A stretch of DNA of 64,000 bases from Anastrepha obliqua (GCF_027943255.1 NC_072893.1:2542001-2606000), one strand, 5' to 3'. Positions 42,090 to 55,640 are shown, counted from the stretch's first letter. A program made the numbers and translations. The notes: generated from the sequence alone by a model not told the origin.

Positions 42090-42545
42090 AAAAAATCGGC
42101 TGTCACGTAAAACTTTTAATGCGAATTAATGCACTTTAAATGAAAAAAAGTAAACTTGATTACGAGTATTTTTACTTTTAGGGAGAAAGTAGTGATTTAT
42201 TTAATTAAATGGAAAATTCTTTAATTTAATTGCTTTAAATATTAATCGTTAAATTAAAAATTAAACTAGTTATTTATATTAAATGTAAATTTTTATTTTA
42301 TTATAAATTTATTAAATGTTGTTATTTTAAAACTAATTATGACATAATTTTAATTAACTATTTAAATTTATAATGAATTAATAAATTAAAATGAAACTGT
42401 TCGAAATGAAATAAATTATTTTCATTGAATTTCATAATGAAAATAATTAAGCATGATTAGGGGTCTTCTTATTTTTTTTGGAGGAAACATTAATTTATTT
42501 TATTTAATAAGAAATTAAGTTTCTTCTTTTATTTATCTACCCTGT
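42090..42545. repeat. Extremely AT-rich block
   Basis: Nearly all A and T, composed of TTAAAT/AATTAA words with no long frame and no clear inverted ends. Confidence 0.6.
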
Positions 42546-44308
42546 TTGTATGCATAAAATATTGTGTGCAAATTAAGAGAAGAATCTTCCAATTTTAGAT
42601 TTACGGCAAATTTTAAACGTCTAAAATAAATAAAATGCCAACATTAAGATGTATCTACACAGTATCTTTGTTACCGTGTAATGTTTGCAAAGTATAATAG
42701 ATCGGAGAACCGGTCTGTGATGTCTCACAACTTAAATTGCCAACTTCCATAGGCCACCGGCACCATATCATTTCTACCTCTCAAAACTTCTTTTATCTTT
42801 TTCATTGCAAGGTCAAAATATATTAGCCGCCTCACGATACCACATAGCCGCTCCAATCACCAGCGCACTGAGATTCCCCCTGGTTGACCAAAAGCAGTTG
42901 CAGCACCAGTGAAAATTGCACATAAGTCACAAAGCAATTACATTGAATTACCTGCGCAAGGCACATACGCCGCCGCGTGCGCTTCACCGCACTGCCTATG
43001 GGGGGTTTGCGGTACGGGCGCGAAATGTGCTGCCATTGGTGTCATGTTGTTGCAACTATGGCAGTTGCGCTCATGGTATGCACAGCACCAGCATCCTTGA
43101 GCTGTCGTCCCTCCACCCGCATACGTGCCAACAAAATGAAGAGTGAAGAAAACTTGTTTCACTGCCGGCAAATGTAGTTGATTTCTTTTTTGCTTAATGA
43201 TTTGTGCTTCTGCGGCAGATTTCGTAACAACGAAATCGGTGAAATTGAAACCGATTACCGCATACTTGAGCCGTTTTCAACACAATCAGAAATGATGGCA
43301 GCGGCAGGCATGCATCGCTCCAGGTCACACTTTACTCAGTCATACTTTATTGGTGCCGTGGCCAGCAGCGAGATACCAACTTTGCACGGAACGAAGCGGC
43401 GAAAAGCGTAGTTGGAGATGGTGGAGGTTTTCGTAAAAGAAGGTGAACTTGTGGGAGGTTTGGAAGGGAGGTGTTTTTACAAACGTACATACCATTGGTA
43501 CTTGCTTTCACGTGCTTGAGGTGTGAGGTCTCGATAGCAGAAGTTGCGGCAGCAATTGAGGGTGTATTCAGGGCAGGGCAGGGGGGAGCTTGCATATTTT
43601 TTGGAAAAATATTTACAATCGTATCAATAATAAAATCATTAATACGTTCAGTTTTATCAGGTCAGTTACCCTATATGGAAGAGTTATTCCGAAGCCGCTT
43701 AACAGAGCAGCCTTTCGTTAATATCAAAAACAATCAAGCAGGGTTGAAACTGAACTTATAGTGTACTACAATGTAACCCCTGCTAATCGGGTATGCTTTA
43801 CGAAACGCTTTTACAATTTTCTTTAAAAAATCAGTTCTTTATTCCAGTCCAACTATGATTTTTGCGGACTCGATTAGCCTTCCATTCGATATTCTTGCCA
43901 AAAAACATATTTTTATATGCTAATTCTAGGAGGCACCATATAGAACTATATACATATTTGCAATTTAGTTACATACATTTGCAGAAACCCTAAACTTTAA
44001 AAATTATTTTAATTTTCTGTTCATGTTTCTGTAGCCTAAGAGCCAGTTTCTTAATAAAAGTAAAATAAGGTTCACAAAAATTAATAGTTTTCAGTATAAT
44101 TATGGCTTAGTAAAAATAGCAAATATTTTTCATTATTTCTAAAATCATTTCTTTGGCTACCTCAGCTAGCTTCACAGAGGCCCATCCTGGCTACCGAATT
44201 ATCAAAAGCTCTGTTAACAGCAACTGGCGCGAACTTTCTCGATCCTAGATTTCACTAAAAAATCAGTAATATATTGTATATTTCAACAATATTAAAAAAT
44301 AATAAATA
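42546..44308. other. No gene recognised
   Basis: The 42900-43420 part is less AT-rich (e.g. ACGCCGCCGCGTGCGCTTCA) and holds several overlapping short frames on both strands, none with a motif. It may be host regulatory DNA. No function proposed. Confidence 0.3.
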
Positions 44309-44463
44309 ATTGGCGCGTACACTTTGAGCTCCTCCTCCTCTTTGTGGTGTGCGTCTTGATGTTGTTCCACAAGTTGAGGGACCTATAGTTTTAAGCCCAC
44401 TCCGAATGGCAAATGGTTTTTAGGAGGAGCTTTTGCATGGCAAAATACTCTCAGTGCTTTCAG
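44309..44463 (-). repeat. SINE fragment (3' half)
   Basis: The plus strand ATTGGCGCGTAC, GTGTGCGTCTTGATGTTGTT, CCACTCCGAATGGCA and AGGAGCTTTTGCATG is the complement of the SINE 3' half. In this copy the stem part is deleted: CTC is followed almost directly by AAAGTGTACGCGCCAATT. Confidence 0.82.
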
Positions 44464-45947
44464 CAACAGTCGTGAACCTAAACTCCCTCAACCAACTCAA
44501 AATCCTAGCTACGCCCTTGGCACATACAAAATTTCATCAAATAGCTCAATGCATTGGGTGTCGCCCCAACTATCGCATGGAGAACCACACCAATGTAGAC
44601 ACTTAAGTGAATGGTATGCATACGTGTATGTAAATTCGCTTAACTCAGAGCTAAAAAGCTGCTTAAGTGACACTTACTCGCATTTCCTTCAGCAGCCTCC
44701 CCTGGCCGGCCTTCGCTCCATTAACAGTGGATGGCTCAAGAAGAATTGCTTGAGCACACCTCGCATTGGTTCGCGATGCGCTGGCTATGGTGATAGTGGT
44801 AATGTGTAAGGCGCTGTAAGCTCCGCTGTCGTTGGCGCTGACTTTGCATGTAATGGTGACTGTTATGATAGCAGTGGTGCGTTGGTGCGTTGTACGTTAG
44901 TGCGATATACCAGCCACTTCGTCTTCTACGCTTGGCATTTTGTTATTACCCACCAATCCACCAATTACTATAGCCTCAGGCAATTTTACGATTTCATTGT
45001 TTTTATTTATGTTGTTTTGCGTATTTTTGTTTCATTGTTTTGTATATTATTTTTCCATTCTTTATTTTACCGACATTCGATACCATTGCCTGCGCGGCAC
45101 GTATGGCTTAGTGGCACTCATATTACCCGTCGACGTCTGCGTGCCACATGGTCGCCTTATAGCCATGTTGGTTCCCATGTCAAACTCAACTCAGACACAT
45201 TCACTCGCGAGCGCGTGCATGTATGTACATACATACGTAAGTATGCATAAATGTGTGCTTGTGTATGCGTGCACTCCAACAAATACGCTTCGCAATTTGT
45301 TGACAAAATGACAACCAATCGTGTGGTTCCCATGGTATGATTTGGTTTCGCAACTCGTTTGATGGCGGTCGCGTCTCGTCTCGAGTGCTTGAGTGAGGTG
45401 TGGAGGACTGGTGGTCAACCACCGTCGCCAACGCCACCTCACACCTGAGTTGTCTGACCATGGCTGGATTTCATCATGATGGCAACTTCTGCAGCTTACC
45501 CCTGGTTCGAGTGTACGTGTGTGAGCTGCGCTATTGTCTATGGTTTATTGCAAATGAGATTTCATTTCCCATTTACAATTTCACGGGGAAATTGTTAACA
45601 TCGTAATGAAATAAAATTAAATGTTTTGAAATTATTAGAATTTATTTATGATTTTGATTGACAAATTTGCTACAATCAATAAATCAGATAAAATATATAG
45701 ACCATTCTGCGTGTTGGTTGGTTGTCGCTCACTCTGGCATAATTAATGCATTAAAGCGATTTAATCTGTTGTTCCGGTTGAGCCGCGTTTGCACTCCTAT
45801 CGCATGAGTGCCGGAATTGGGAGCCATCTAATCGTCATGACTGTTTTAAAATGTTTATAAGTTTAACTTGAAGTACAGTCTGTCTAATAGAAGCGTGACC
45901 GCCAGAACTTGAAAATTATTTGACCGATTCGATTCTAACAAACTGCA
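44464..45947. other. No gene recognised
   Basis: Overlapping frames on both strands at 44882-45461 read through a mixed, moderately G+C-containing stretch with no conserved motif. TACATACATACGTAAGTATG repeats at about 45225. Confidence 0.35.
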
Positions 45948-46672
45948 TTCTTCTTCTTGATTGGCGCGATAACCGCGTACACGATTTTGACCAAGTTTAG
46001 CAAAGCGCACCAAGCCAAGTCCTCATCCACTTGATCTTTTCAACGCAGAGGAGGCCTCCCTCATCGTATACTTTCAGAGCCGGACGACATGACCCAGTCA
46101 ACGAAGCCGCTGCATCTTTATTCGCTGCACTATGTCTGTGGCGTCGTAAAGCCTAAACAGCTCATTGTTACATTGCCTCCGATACTCGCTGTCACGAACG
46201 TGCAAAGGTCCAAAAATCTTCCCTAGAATTTTTCTCTCAAATACTCCACGGGAACCCTCATCGGATATTGTCATCGCCCAAGCTTTTGCGCCATACGTTA
46301 GGACGGACATGATGAGAGCCTTGTGGAGTGTTGGGTTTGTTCGTCGAAAGAGGAGTTTACTACTCAATTGCCTATTTAGTCCAAAGTAGCACTTGTTGGC
46401 AAGAGAGATTCTCCGCTGGATTTCAAGGCTAACATTATTATCGGTGTTAATGCTGGTTCCTAGATAAATGAAGCCATTACGAATTCGAAATCATAACCGT
46501 CAACAGTGGGAACTCGCTTCGATACGCGAGTGTCAGGACTGTTTGTTTGAAGACAGGAGTTACTTCGTTTTTTCCTCGTTCACCAGACCCATTCGCTTTG
46601 CCTCTTTATCCAGTTTGTAAAAGGCTGAACTAACAGCGCCATTGTTAGGCCCGACGGTGACAATAGCGGCTT
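45948..46672 (-). mobile_element. RTE-like LINE 3' fragment (same family as 31440)
   Basis: The minus strand reads NNGAVSSAFYKLDKEAKRMG and INTDNNVSLEIQRRISLANK, then the frame 46367-46098 with LIMSVLTYGAKAWAMTISDE, GVFERKILGKIFGPLHVRD and IVQRIKMQRLR. These closely follow the post-RT part of the open element at 31470-33845. The 3' end repeats CTTGGTCAAA, a 17-base spacer (ATCGT/GCGGT can pair), CGCGCCAATCA and a GAAGAA tail. Frameshifts make it a pseudogene; its 5' part is truncated. Confidence 0.87.
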
Positions 46673-48642
46673 GGGTTAATAATATTTATTATACCCAATA
46701 CATTCAATAAAATGTCAGGTCAATGGTGATGACCTATAATGGATTCACATCCTCGAGTCATACTTTGTGCTAATGTCAGCGAAAGGAGGAAATCGGCTCC
46801 AAATCAGCCGAATTTGCCTTGATAACTGTAAACCGTTCATATTTGTTTTTCCTCTAACAATCATTCGTTTGCCTTACAAGCAGGTCATTTATGAAAAGAT
46901 CTTCACGCTGACACATGGCGCACGTATACAAGTATGTACTAATACATATCACAGATATACGAGTATAAATATGTCTAAATCTTTCCGCCTCTTTTGCTTT
47001 ACCTCCACTCGAGGTGTTGCATTTGCCCCAGGAATTCAATAGAGAATGGGTCGAGCGAATTCGGTGCGAGTGGAGTAGTTTGTGATGAATTGTTTGACTT
47101 GCCACACGTGTAAAACGTTGAGTTATGGACGAGTGTCGAGTAGAAACATTTCCATATGTTTGTTTGTATGTCTGTGGAAAAAGCTATAATAGATGTGCCT
47201 GTACGTGATAGGAGCTGCGGTGGGTGACCAGCAGGCGGAGTTTGAACTGCCATTGGAAGAATTCAACCAGGCGACGTCTTTGTCATCGACGGAGAAAATA
47301 AAAACACGAACGACGAAAACAACAAATACTCTAACAGTAAAGTAACGACAAAGCGGCACGACATCATTTTATACGTCACTCAAGAAAATGTCAGCGCTGT
47401 CAGGACAGCTCTGAAATGAATTGGAGCAGAGTGCCGAAACGAAAAGTAGGGGAACAGACCGGCAGGTGGGCTGTTGGGATGGTGGGTTAGTGGGCAGGTA
47501 AGTGGCCAACAACAAACAGCAAATCGAATATTCAGTACTAAAGTGCTTACATTGCAGCGGCAAACTGACAAACTGACAATATGGCAACTTGATGTTGCAT
47601 GCAAACAATTTGGTTGGCTGAGGTCTAATGTGTGACACGACGGCGACAGGCAACATTCAACCGAGGACTATGCACTGAGCCTTATTGAACTTAAAATTTA
47701 TTTCAAAATTCGAGTTGTTACTGCTTTGTTGAAGTTTATATTATTTGTTGCATGTTTTTGCTGACAAAAAGGAGTGCCACATACTTGTAGACATGTGAAG
47801 GACTTTCAGAAGTTTGGCACCAAGAAATGTGGAATGCTCGTGCACTTGACTGCACTACCACGCAAGTTAAGTTACTGCCGTAGCGCAGAAAAAAGTAATT
47901 TAATAAGTGGAAAGCGGTTTTCTGCCATGTTGATTACTGCAGTTTATGACCAATCACGTGCCCTTACTTACTTTTTAATAATAGTTTGCGAACTAAATAA
48001 AGTGTCTCCTTGATTACGCGATTTTCAGTAAACTTGAAAGAATATCATTCTCGAGATGAGACATTTTTCCATATACTGAACAGTTAAGCGCGCAACTGAC
48101 AAATTCTTTCCTGAATTAATGTAAAATGATTTAGCAGATATTGAATCATCTGGGAAACACCGGGTCAGAAAAAAGAAATAAAAAATCGAAAAAATAACAA
48201 AAATCTATGTAAATCGACATCTACAGAATTAAATGGACTTCTGCAGTGCCATGCACCTCTCCACCACACACCACTTAACGGCGACGAATCAGAAAATCAC
48301 AAACGAGTTTCAGATAGACACTCTGTCTGGGTCGGTTTTTCAAACAAAAAATTAAGGCGAACAAAAAACTGGCCTAGACTACTTGCCTCAGCGCAATCTT
48401 AGAACGTCTGCAACACCAGCAAAAACACCACCACTGCAACCCACTTGCATGAATTTAGTTAAGGGCTTGGTAGTACGCAAGAGAGCTCATTGCTTAATCA
48501 ATGATTTGATAAATTTTATAAATTAATTAAAAACAAACGAGCAAAGCCAGTCGTTTATGAAAAACAGCAAGGAAACGAGCGCAAAAGCAAAAAGAAATAA
48601 ATATTGAAATATTGTAGCGAGGAAGCATAGAATCTCAGAAGT
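46673..48642. other. No gene recognised
   Basis: Mixed composition without transposon ends. Frames at 46999-47656 (minus) are short and overlapping, with no motif. CAG/GGCAG-like low complexity near 47450. Confidence 0.35.
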
Positions 48643-48918
48643 ATGAAAAAAGAAATGCGAAATGCCAAGAAAATTAATGATCAACAAGTGAACAGCGACG
48701 GACGCGAAGGCAGCGGCAGGGTCGTTCGACGCGGGCGTAAAGGACAGCGGTGGAGTGTGGAGCGACTAGCCAGTTTGCTCAAAGACGGACTGGGGCGATG
48801 GCGAATACAGGCCTTGAGCGTGCGAAAAAACCGGCACAGACGCAAAAAATTAAAACAAAGAAAACGCCAATCGGGAAGTAAGGCTGGAGGGGTGTTGTTC
48901 GAAAGGCAAATAATGTAA
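48643..48918 (+). CDS. Doubtful ORF, Arg/Lys-rich 91 aa
   Basis: The frame MKKEMRNAKKINDQQVNSDG continues with strongly basic sequence (RRGRKGQRWSVERLASLLKD, HRRKKLKQRKRQ). It could be a nuclear-type basic segment, but purine-rich DNA gives such translations by chance. No family recognised, no splice sites judged convincing, and no support from neighbours. Confidence 0.12.
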   Translation: MKKEMRNAKKINDQQVNSDGREGSGRVVRRGRKGQRWSVERLASLLKDGLGRWRIQALSVRKNRHRRKKLKQRKRQSGSKAGGVLFERQIM

Positions 48919-49257
48919 ATACGGGCAAGTGTATAAAAAATGACAAGCGCGAGGCATTGAAATCATTTAAAATATGAAGCCGAGTGCAGAACTACATATG
49001 TGCATACATACATACATACAAACTGTGAAAGCAAGAGCTTCAGAGCATACAAAACAAACACTGAAAAGTAAAAGAATTGTGGCTAAGAAAATGCGATTGT
49101 GAGAAACCGAAGTGCCAGAAGAGAACAGAATAGAATTTGATATAAGTCCAAGGAAGCTTAATTGAAGGTGAGAAGAGATTACACGAAAGCGTGCGTTTAA
49201 AGGCATGCGCTTCAGGTATCTGTCAAACGTACAATCGTTCAAAAAAAGACGACTGCA

Positions 49258-49779
49258 ATGGGGCTCTCACATGGAAGCACTGCATCATCTAAGATCTTCT
49301 TCGTCGCCAAAAACAACACTTTTCAGCAAACGAAGGGCAACAATAACAACACCAATTATATTGCCACCATTAACGCCAACGCAGACGTCGAATGGGCAAT
49401 GATTTGCTTACACGGAAGGTCACTTCACACTTGGCTAACTATTTGGCTATTTGTTTTTAGGCAGAGCAGTCAAAGCCCGACCCAACTTAGCTCAATTTCA
49501 AATCGAGTCACGACAACGCGTTCGAGTCTTAACCGAGGTTTTGTTATTTCTGTGGTTGTTATTGTTTTGGTTGTATCTGCCACTTTAATTCTGTGCAGCC
49601 AAGTTCGGGTCAGTCACGCGCATCACTGGCTCAGTTCATTGTCAAATCCTATTGACCACCAGAAGGCACGACACGCGGTGAAGCAGAAGTGGCGCATGAA
49701 TTTGCTACTCAAACCGGTGGCTGTCCAGTTTTGCGTTATGACACAACTTTCGTCCTCGGCAGCGACATGGGGTAAATGA
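49258..49779 (+). CDS. Doubtful ORF, 173 aa with one hydrophobic segment
   Basis: The longest plus-strand frame outside the transposons. Residues 20-42 are Asn/Thr-rich. Residues 95-113 (FVISVVVIVLVVSATLILC) could span a membrane; the rest has no known domain. It ends at TGGGGTAAATG, which also resembles a splice donor (G/GTAAAT), so it could be part of a first coding exon. Composition is less AT-rich than the surroundings. I do not recognise the protein and chance remains likely. Confidence 0.2.
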   Translation: MGLSHGSTASSKIFFVAKNNTFQQTKGNNNNTNYIATINANADVEWAMICLHGRSLHTWLTIWLFVFRQSSQSPTQLSSISNRVTTTRSSLNRGFVISVVVIVLVVSATLILCSQVRVSHAHHWLSSLSNPIDHQKARHAVKQKWRMNLLLKPVAVQFCVMTQLSSSAATWGK

Positions 49780-51161
49780 CGCTTGAGCAAATTCGTTGAC
49801 AATTTTTGTTTATTTTCTGTTTTTTATTTATACTTTTTTAACTTTCAGAAGCATTTGAGTAAGATTCAGAGTTTTGAATTGGCTTTAAATGAATTTTAGC
49901 TGGTAAGCAAAAAGCTGGAAATTCTTTAAGTACACACTTTTCTTAAAATCAAAGCATTTCGCAATCTCTCCTTTATTATGAAATATGTATTAATGCTCGT
50001 AAGGGCTAATAAAAAAGCTTTGATGAAAACAAATATTTTTCCACTCAATAAACGTATGCCCATAACAATAAATTAAAAGCCAGCATCGGATTAACGTAAT
50101 ATTCCATTGACATGCGTCCGTACCGATCAGCCACAGCCGAACAGTCCCCATCTATCGCCGATTGCCGAGCATTCATCCAACACCCCAACAGCCAAGACCA
50201 GTAAGCGTGTAAACCGCGCTGCTAATGAGTCCCATAAATATTTGAACTGATAAAAATGTGATCGTCAAGCGGCTGGTGTGACTTGAGCGCACCATACACT
50301 GGCCCCTCCATGCCTTGTTTGAATTTGTATTTGTGCGTAAATAAAAATGACAAAAATGCTTTCAACCTCGCAAAGAGTTGCTAATCAGCTGCTTAAGAGT
50401 GTTAACTAATATTTTATTATCTTCTTCCATTCTTATTTAAATATAAGGGATATGAAGTGAGTGTGATCAATGGCTGTTTGATCTATCCACCAGCGTCACT
50501 TACTGGAAAATATGGAATTATGCTGAGAAATGTATGTATGTATGAATGTATGTATAAGCTTATGGCACATGGCGCTTTATTGTGCTCTTTGACACATTTG
50601 TTTACGTATCTACGCTGTTGATCCACAAAACTGTTTGTTAAATATTTATTGATTTTATTAAAAATGACATTAGCACGACGCAACTGCATTCGTTTAATGT
50701 GGAGCATGCGATCGCTTATGGATTTAATTTTTTATCTTGAAAGATCTCTCCCCGACGTGGCAACGAAAAAACTTGGATCGTTTCATTCAACCATTAACAT
50801 ATGCGAGTTCACGGAATTCATTTTATCTTACGCCGCCTAAACAATTTCACTTATTTTTTGACAAAACACAGTACGTAGATATTTCCACAAAAAATATAAT
50901 TGTCGACGTCGAGAATACAGGTGCTAGCTGATTGGATAGTTTAGATGCTTTCCATACTTCGACATGGAATATTAAGGTGATGGAAAAAACAGCTCAGCAA
51001 CAATTGTATGAATACAGGGAATTAGAAACCACCGAGAGTCTTTCTGTCATGAAAAATCATCAAATTAAAACTTCAACTGAAAGCTCTAACGGCTTACACC
51101 AAGAATGATAGAAACAATACTCCATCAGAGAGTGCGTGACATCACACTAGTCTAGTTGTGC
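49780..51161. other. No gene seen
   Basis: AT-rich with a short ATGTATGTATGTATGAATGT repeat near 50530. No motif in the frames at 50483-50931. Confidence 0.45.
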
Positions 51162-51738
51162 AGTGTTGGCAACCCTTTGCTATGTGCAATCCCGCGAAAT
51201 TTACATTTTTTTCTTTTTTTAAATTGTAGCTACCAAAAAAGTGAGTTAAAAAAATTTTTGTATAGTTAAAAAAAAACTCTAGGAAAGGTCACTATGGGAA
51301 GATTTTAGTGCTATGGAAAATTTATTGATTCTAATAAAATTTGATGTTTTGAAAGTGCAAATCTCATTTTTCTTGCTTCTTCTGAGGTTATACAAAAATA
51401 TTGGATCCACTTCACTAAACTCTTCTTAACATTTAAAAGCTTTTTATAAATTTAAAAAAGATTTAAAACTAAAAGAAGAAAAAAAAAACATGCCAGATAA
51501 TACTGATGAAACCTTAACCACCTTTTTGAAAAAGGCGTACCTTATCTTGTTACATAACCTAATATAAATAGGGGTTTAAAGGGTTGGTTTTTAAAACTCT
51601 GTTTCTCGATACAGTCCCTTGCACATAACCTAACACATTTGTTTAAAAAAGCGCACAAAGTTCTTTAAGTAATTCAATAAAAAATTGGTATTTTGCTTCC
51701 TTTAAATGCTTTTTTATATTCAAAACTAGGCAACACTG
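51162..51738. mobile_element. Possible hAT-like MITE
   Basis: The left end CAGTGTTGGCAA and the complement of the right end CAGTGTTGCCTA are short inverted repeats of the CAGTGTTG type common in hAT transposons. The 577-bp interior has no transposase frame. The flanking 8-mers do not match well, so a target-site duplication cannot be confirmed. Confidence 0.4.
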
Positions 51739-54245
51739 CATATGCGAGAGAAAGATTTGACTGCTCGAGGGGAAGAAGAAGAACTACTTGGAAAAAACGT
51801 ATATATGTAGAACGAACAAACGGCACACACTAGCAACGCACGCCACAGACGGAATTCGAAATACATAGTAGGTTTAAACTCATTGAAACACAGCTCCTAA
51901 CGCTTAACACACGAATAATCACGAACACTAAGAATAATCGCAATCGCCGAAAGTGAGATCAAATGGTAAAAAAGTAAAACTAAATACATAGAACTGAGTG
52001 AATTATTGAAGCAAATTTAAAAAAAATTATAGTTTGCATTATTATAAACATCACTTTCTAATTAGAAAAGCCCAAAAAATGTCAGGAAGAAAGAAGTAAA
52101 ACTCCGAAGCTAGAGTACAAAAAAAAAAACTGGTAATCTGGTCCCATTGATCATCAGTTGGACCATAGTGACGTCACGAAAATCAGCTGATATTTCAAAT
52201 TCGCTGAGAGCAAAGTAACAAGACCACGAGACCACGCCTCATTAGTCTCCCCACTTTCTGGGAACAATATTGAAGAATTGCTGTTGTTCGAAGTAAATCA
52301 AAGAGTTTGTGCTTAGGTACTTTCAGAAAATAATTGAAGTACAGCTTTGAAGTAAATTGAAAGCATCTGAAATAAATCAACAAACCCATTTTCATGTTTT
52401 ATTATTATGAGCGCAGTTGTATTTGTTAGCTTTTCGTACAAGTTTTTCAATGTGTTTTGGTTATATTATAATTAGATGAGCCTTCTTATTTTTTATCATA
52501 TAAATAATATTTTTCTAGGAAAGTGCACCAAATTACTGCAAATGATTTATCAGTGATGGAAAACTAGAAAAAGTAGTGACTAGAATTCTCCAGCTGTTAT
52601 TAAAAAAATTAACTGAAAGTCTGCAGTTACTGTAAGTCACTGTTATTTAATGAATGCAACGATTTCAAGTAACACTGATTGCATTGCTTAACACCTCTGA
52701 AATCCAGAGCGTGCTTAGGTTCTAGAGCTTGATGGCATTCAGCTAAAGAACAAACAAGTTGCGGACTTCGACCGAGCCTATGTAAGGTACTTAAATACGG
52801 TCCAGAGGAGCCCATGCAAGTCTTATGCAGAATATAGTCGAACGAATTGCCTGCCGATTGGAATTTAAATGCCTACTTACACACAAACAGATATGGAGGT
52901 GTGATGACCAGGTTACCGCGGACAAAGTCTGATGCCTACACGTAAATCTACGAAATATAGTAAACATCTCAAGTGATTTGACATTGAACTTGTTTTGCTA
53001 CATTTTTGATCTTACTTCATAGGCAAAAAACAATTTGAGTACAATTTTAACATCTTAAAATTCAAGTGTTTTTTATCATCGATAACAGTTATTAAGTGTT
53101 CCATTTATGCAAATTTGAAAAAGAAGCTCGTTTCCTATATTATTTACACCATTTGATGAAGATGAGACAAGTTCCGCCCACATTTTGTTGCAAACTTGTT
53201 GCCATTTTTTCGCATGTCTACATGCAATAGTGATAATTAAGAAACGGCTTCCAAAGCTGACAACATAGAATCAAAATGAAATGCGGAAGCATAATAAAAC
53301 AACTAATATCTGGCATTTATATGTGTGTATGTGTGTGTTTGTATATTTGCATACATATATACTTATATACACAGATTAGTGTTGAACAATAAAAGCGCAT
53401 ACATAAATATATACAAATAATCAAAATTATTAAAATCGCAATAACAAAAAGCAAGAAACCACAAAATCAATTGTTCCTATCATTAACGTTGGCCTTATTG
53501 TTCCTGCATAGAAATTTGACGGTGCAGATGAAGCCAATCAAAATACCAACAGTGAGACAACGTAGCACAAAAACACTCATTGCTAAGTCCGAAGAACAAT
53601 GAAACGGTACAAGCGACTAGAGAAATAAATGTTTAATGAAACCACATTGGATTGGCAAATACATGAGGTCATACAGCCATACATGCATATGCATATGTAT
53701 TTACCTGGCGGGTTGTATGTGTGCTTTGGAACACATTTGTATTTTGGTTAATACACCGCAAAAATTGACAAATGACTAAACAGCGCTTGCGGACTCATTG
53801 GCGAGGCCTTGGAAATGTCAGCGTGTGGTGGCCCCAAATACCAATTGAAAATGAAAATTTAGAGGCGTTATTATTAGGGTAGACCCATATCAGTTCTCAT
53901 GCAGATGAATGATATGCTTAGGCTGTGTGCGAGTTGGTCTAAATTTTAGTACCTAAACTAATATTCCACTGAAAGTTTCCAGCACTGCTTCAATTTCGGA
54001 AAACAGCAGCTAAACTGAGTGAGTTTGTTTGACAAACTAAATTGTTTGCTTCCAAATTTGAATTTGTATCTACATACACACATATTATATAATATATATA
54101 ATATAAAATGAAGAACTTTGAAGTGGCTTTGGTACTATTTAGCAATATAATAGCTTTGCGCCATTGCCTCACGAATATTATGCAAAGTGCTGCAAAAAAT
54201 CTTTGCGTACAGCGAGTGTGAAGCTCTAAAAAAATCAATTTAGGT
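51739..54245. other. No gene recognised
   Basis: AT-rich DNA. TGTGTGTATGTGTGTGTTTG at 53321 and CATATGCATATG-type repeats at about 53685. No conserved motif or transposon end. Confidence 0.4.
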
Positions 54246-54249
54246 TGAA

Positions 54250-55640
54250 AAGTAGTCTTACGCTAGTCCAAAAAGCAAAATACTTAGGTGTTATCCTACA
54301 TCCCACTCTCAGCTGGAGGCCCAATGTAGAATACATGGTAAAGAAATGCTAGATTAGCTTTCTTTGAAAGGGCAAGAGAATGTTAGTAAAAAGTGGGGAC
54401 TTCAACCAAAGCTATCCAATTGGCCCTACACCGCCATTATAAGACCGATACTAACATATGCGGCGCTAGTCTGGTGGCTCGCTATGGAAAACAAACACAA
54501 CCAAACCAAGCTGAACAACATACAAAGATCAGCGGGTGTCCTAACCACAGGAGCGCCAGCACCAGTCCTACTGACCAGCTTAACGCGCTAACAAATCTAT
54601 TACCATTAGACTTACATATAAAAACAATGCATGTAGTGAGGCGCGGTGAGACTCAGAGATAGGCAGCTGGACAACAAGATTGTACGGCCACAGCAAGATC
54701 CTCCTACAGGGACCCTCACAGACTTCACAATCACCGACTTTAACTTCAAGAAAGATTTTACGGTACGTTTTCCACCAAGCGCCGAATGTAGGTAAGGAAA
54801 GGTGATTGGTAGATTCGACATTGAAATCTACACTCACGCTTCTAAGATGACTGTGGTATGGGAGCTGGCCTCTATTCGGAGCCGCTCAACTTATCCAAGT
54901 CAATTCGACTTCCTGACTATGCCAGTGTGTTCCACGCAAAACTGTTAGGAATCAGGGAAGCATGCGAATCACTAAAACACTTCAAAGGAATTGGATCAAG
55001 AGTAGCTATCCTTTCAGACAGTAAAGCAAACTAGGATAACAGTTCAGAGAGCAACTAGAATTGCTTGGACATTGGCTAAAAAGTACTCTGATATGGGTAC
55101 CCAGTCATAGGAATATGGAGGGTAATGAGACAATAGATGAGCTAGCAAAAAAAGGTTCGGCATAAGACATATAAAAGACGGTGGCAGTTGCTACCCCATT
55201 CAAGAAACTAAAAACATCTATTGTTTCACACTGCTATGCTTTAGCTGAAAGAAGGTGGAAGCAATTAACTACATGCACTGCACAGCAAAACATGACCGTG
55301 CTACAGCATCCATAGCAGTCACCTGTAAGGATGCTCTGGCCCAAAGATGTCACCTATTACTAGGCGGTCATGCAACCAGACTTAACCTTCCTTTTAATCC
55401 CCTCTGCAGAAGCTGTCAGGCGGAGGGGATGGAAGAAAGTCTTTTTCACTATTTATACGAATGTCCAGGTCAAAGTAGAGCAAGACTTCGCTCTTCCGGT
55501 GAGCCTTTCCTAAAGCAAATTAACGAGATCTCAGACATAGAGATACAAAATTTGCTGCTACACTTGGATCTGACTCATACAAAAAAAGACATCGTAAATA
55601 ACCTAGATTGTTCCTATTAACTGCATTACCGACACTTTCC
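54250..55640 (+). mobile_element. LOA/I-type LINE remnant: post-RT, RNase H, zinc-knuckle
   Basis: Across several frames: KYLGVILHPTLSWRPNVEYM (end of the reverse transcriptase), IRPILTYAALVWW and LNNIQRSAGVLTTGA (post-RT). Then VFHAKLLGIREACESLKHF and RVAILSDSKA (RNase H), and VPSHRNMEGNETIDELAKKG (RNase H end). Finally in the frame 55255-55620 come DALAQRCHLLLGGHATRL and CRSCQAEGMEESLFHYLYEC (zinc-knuckle). Many stops and frameshifts. The 5' half is missing. Order and motifs fit the jockey-superfamily elements that carry RNase H. Confidence 0.8.

Noticed and set aside
44882..45461. Overlapping frames on both strands as a small gene
   Set aside because: Neither strand shows a recognisable motif, and the frames overlap each other without a preferred reading.
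54060..54110. A terminator-like or structured RNA element from TATATAATATATATAA
   Set aside because: It is a simple AT repeat in AT-rich DNA; the apparent hairpin has no sequence support beyond the repeat.
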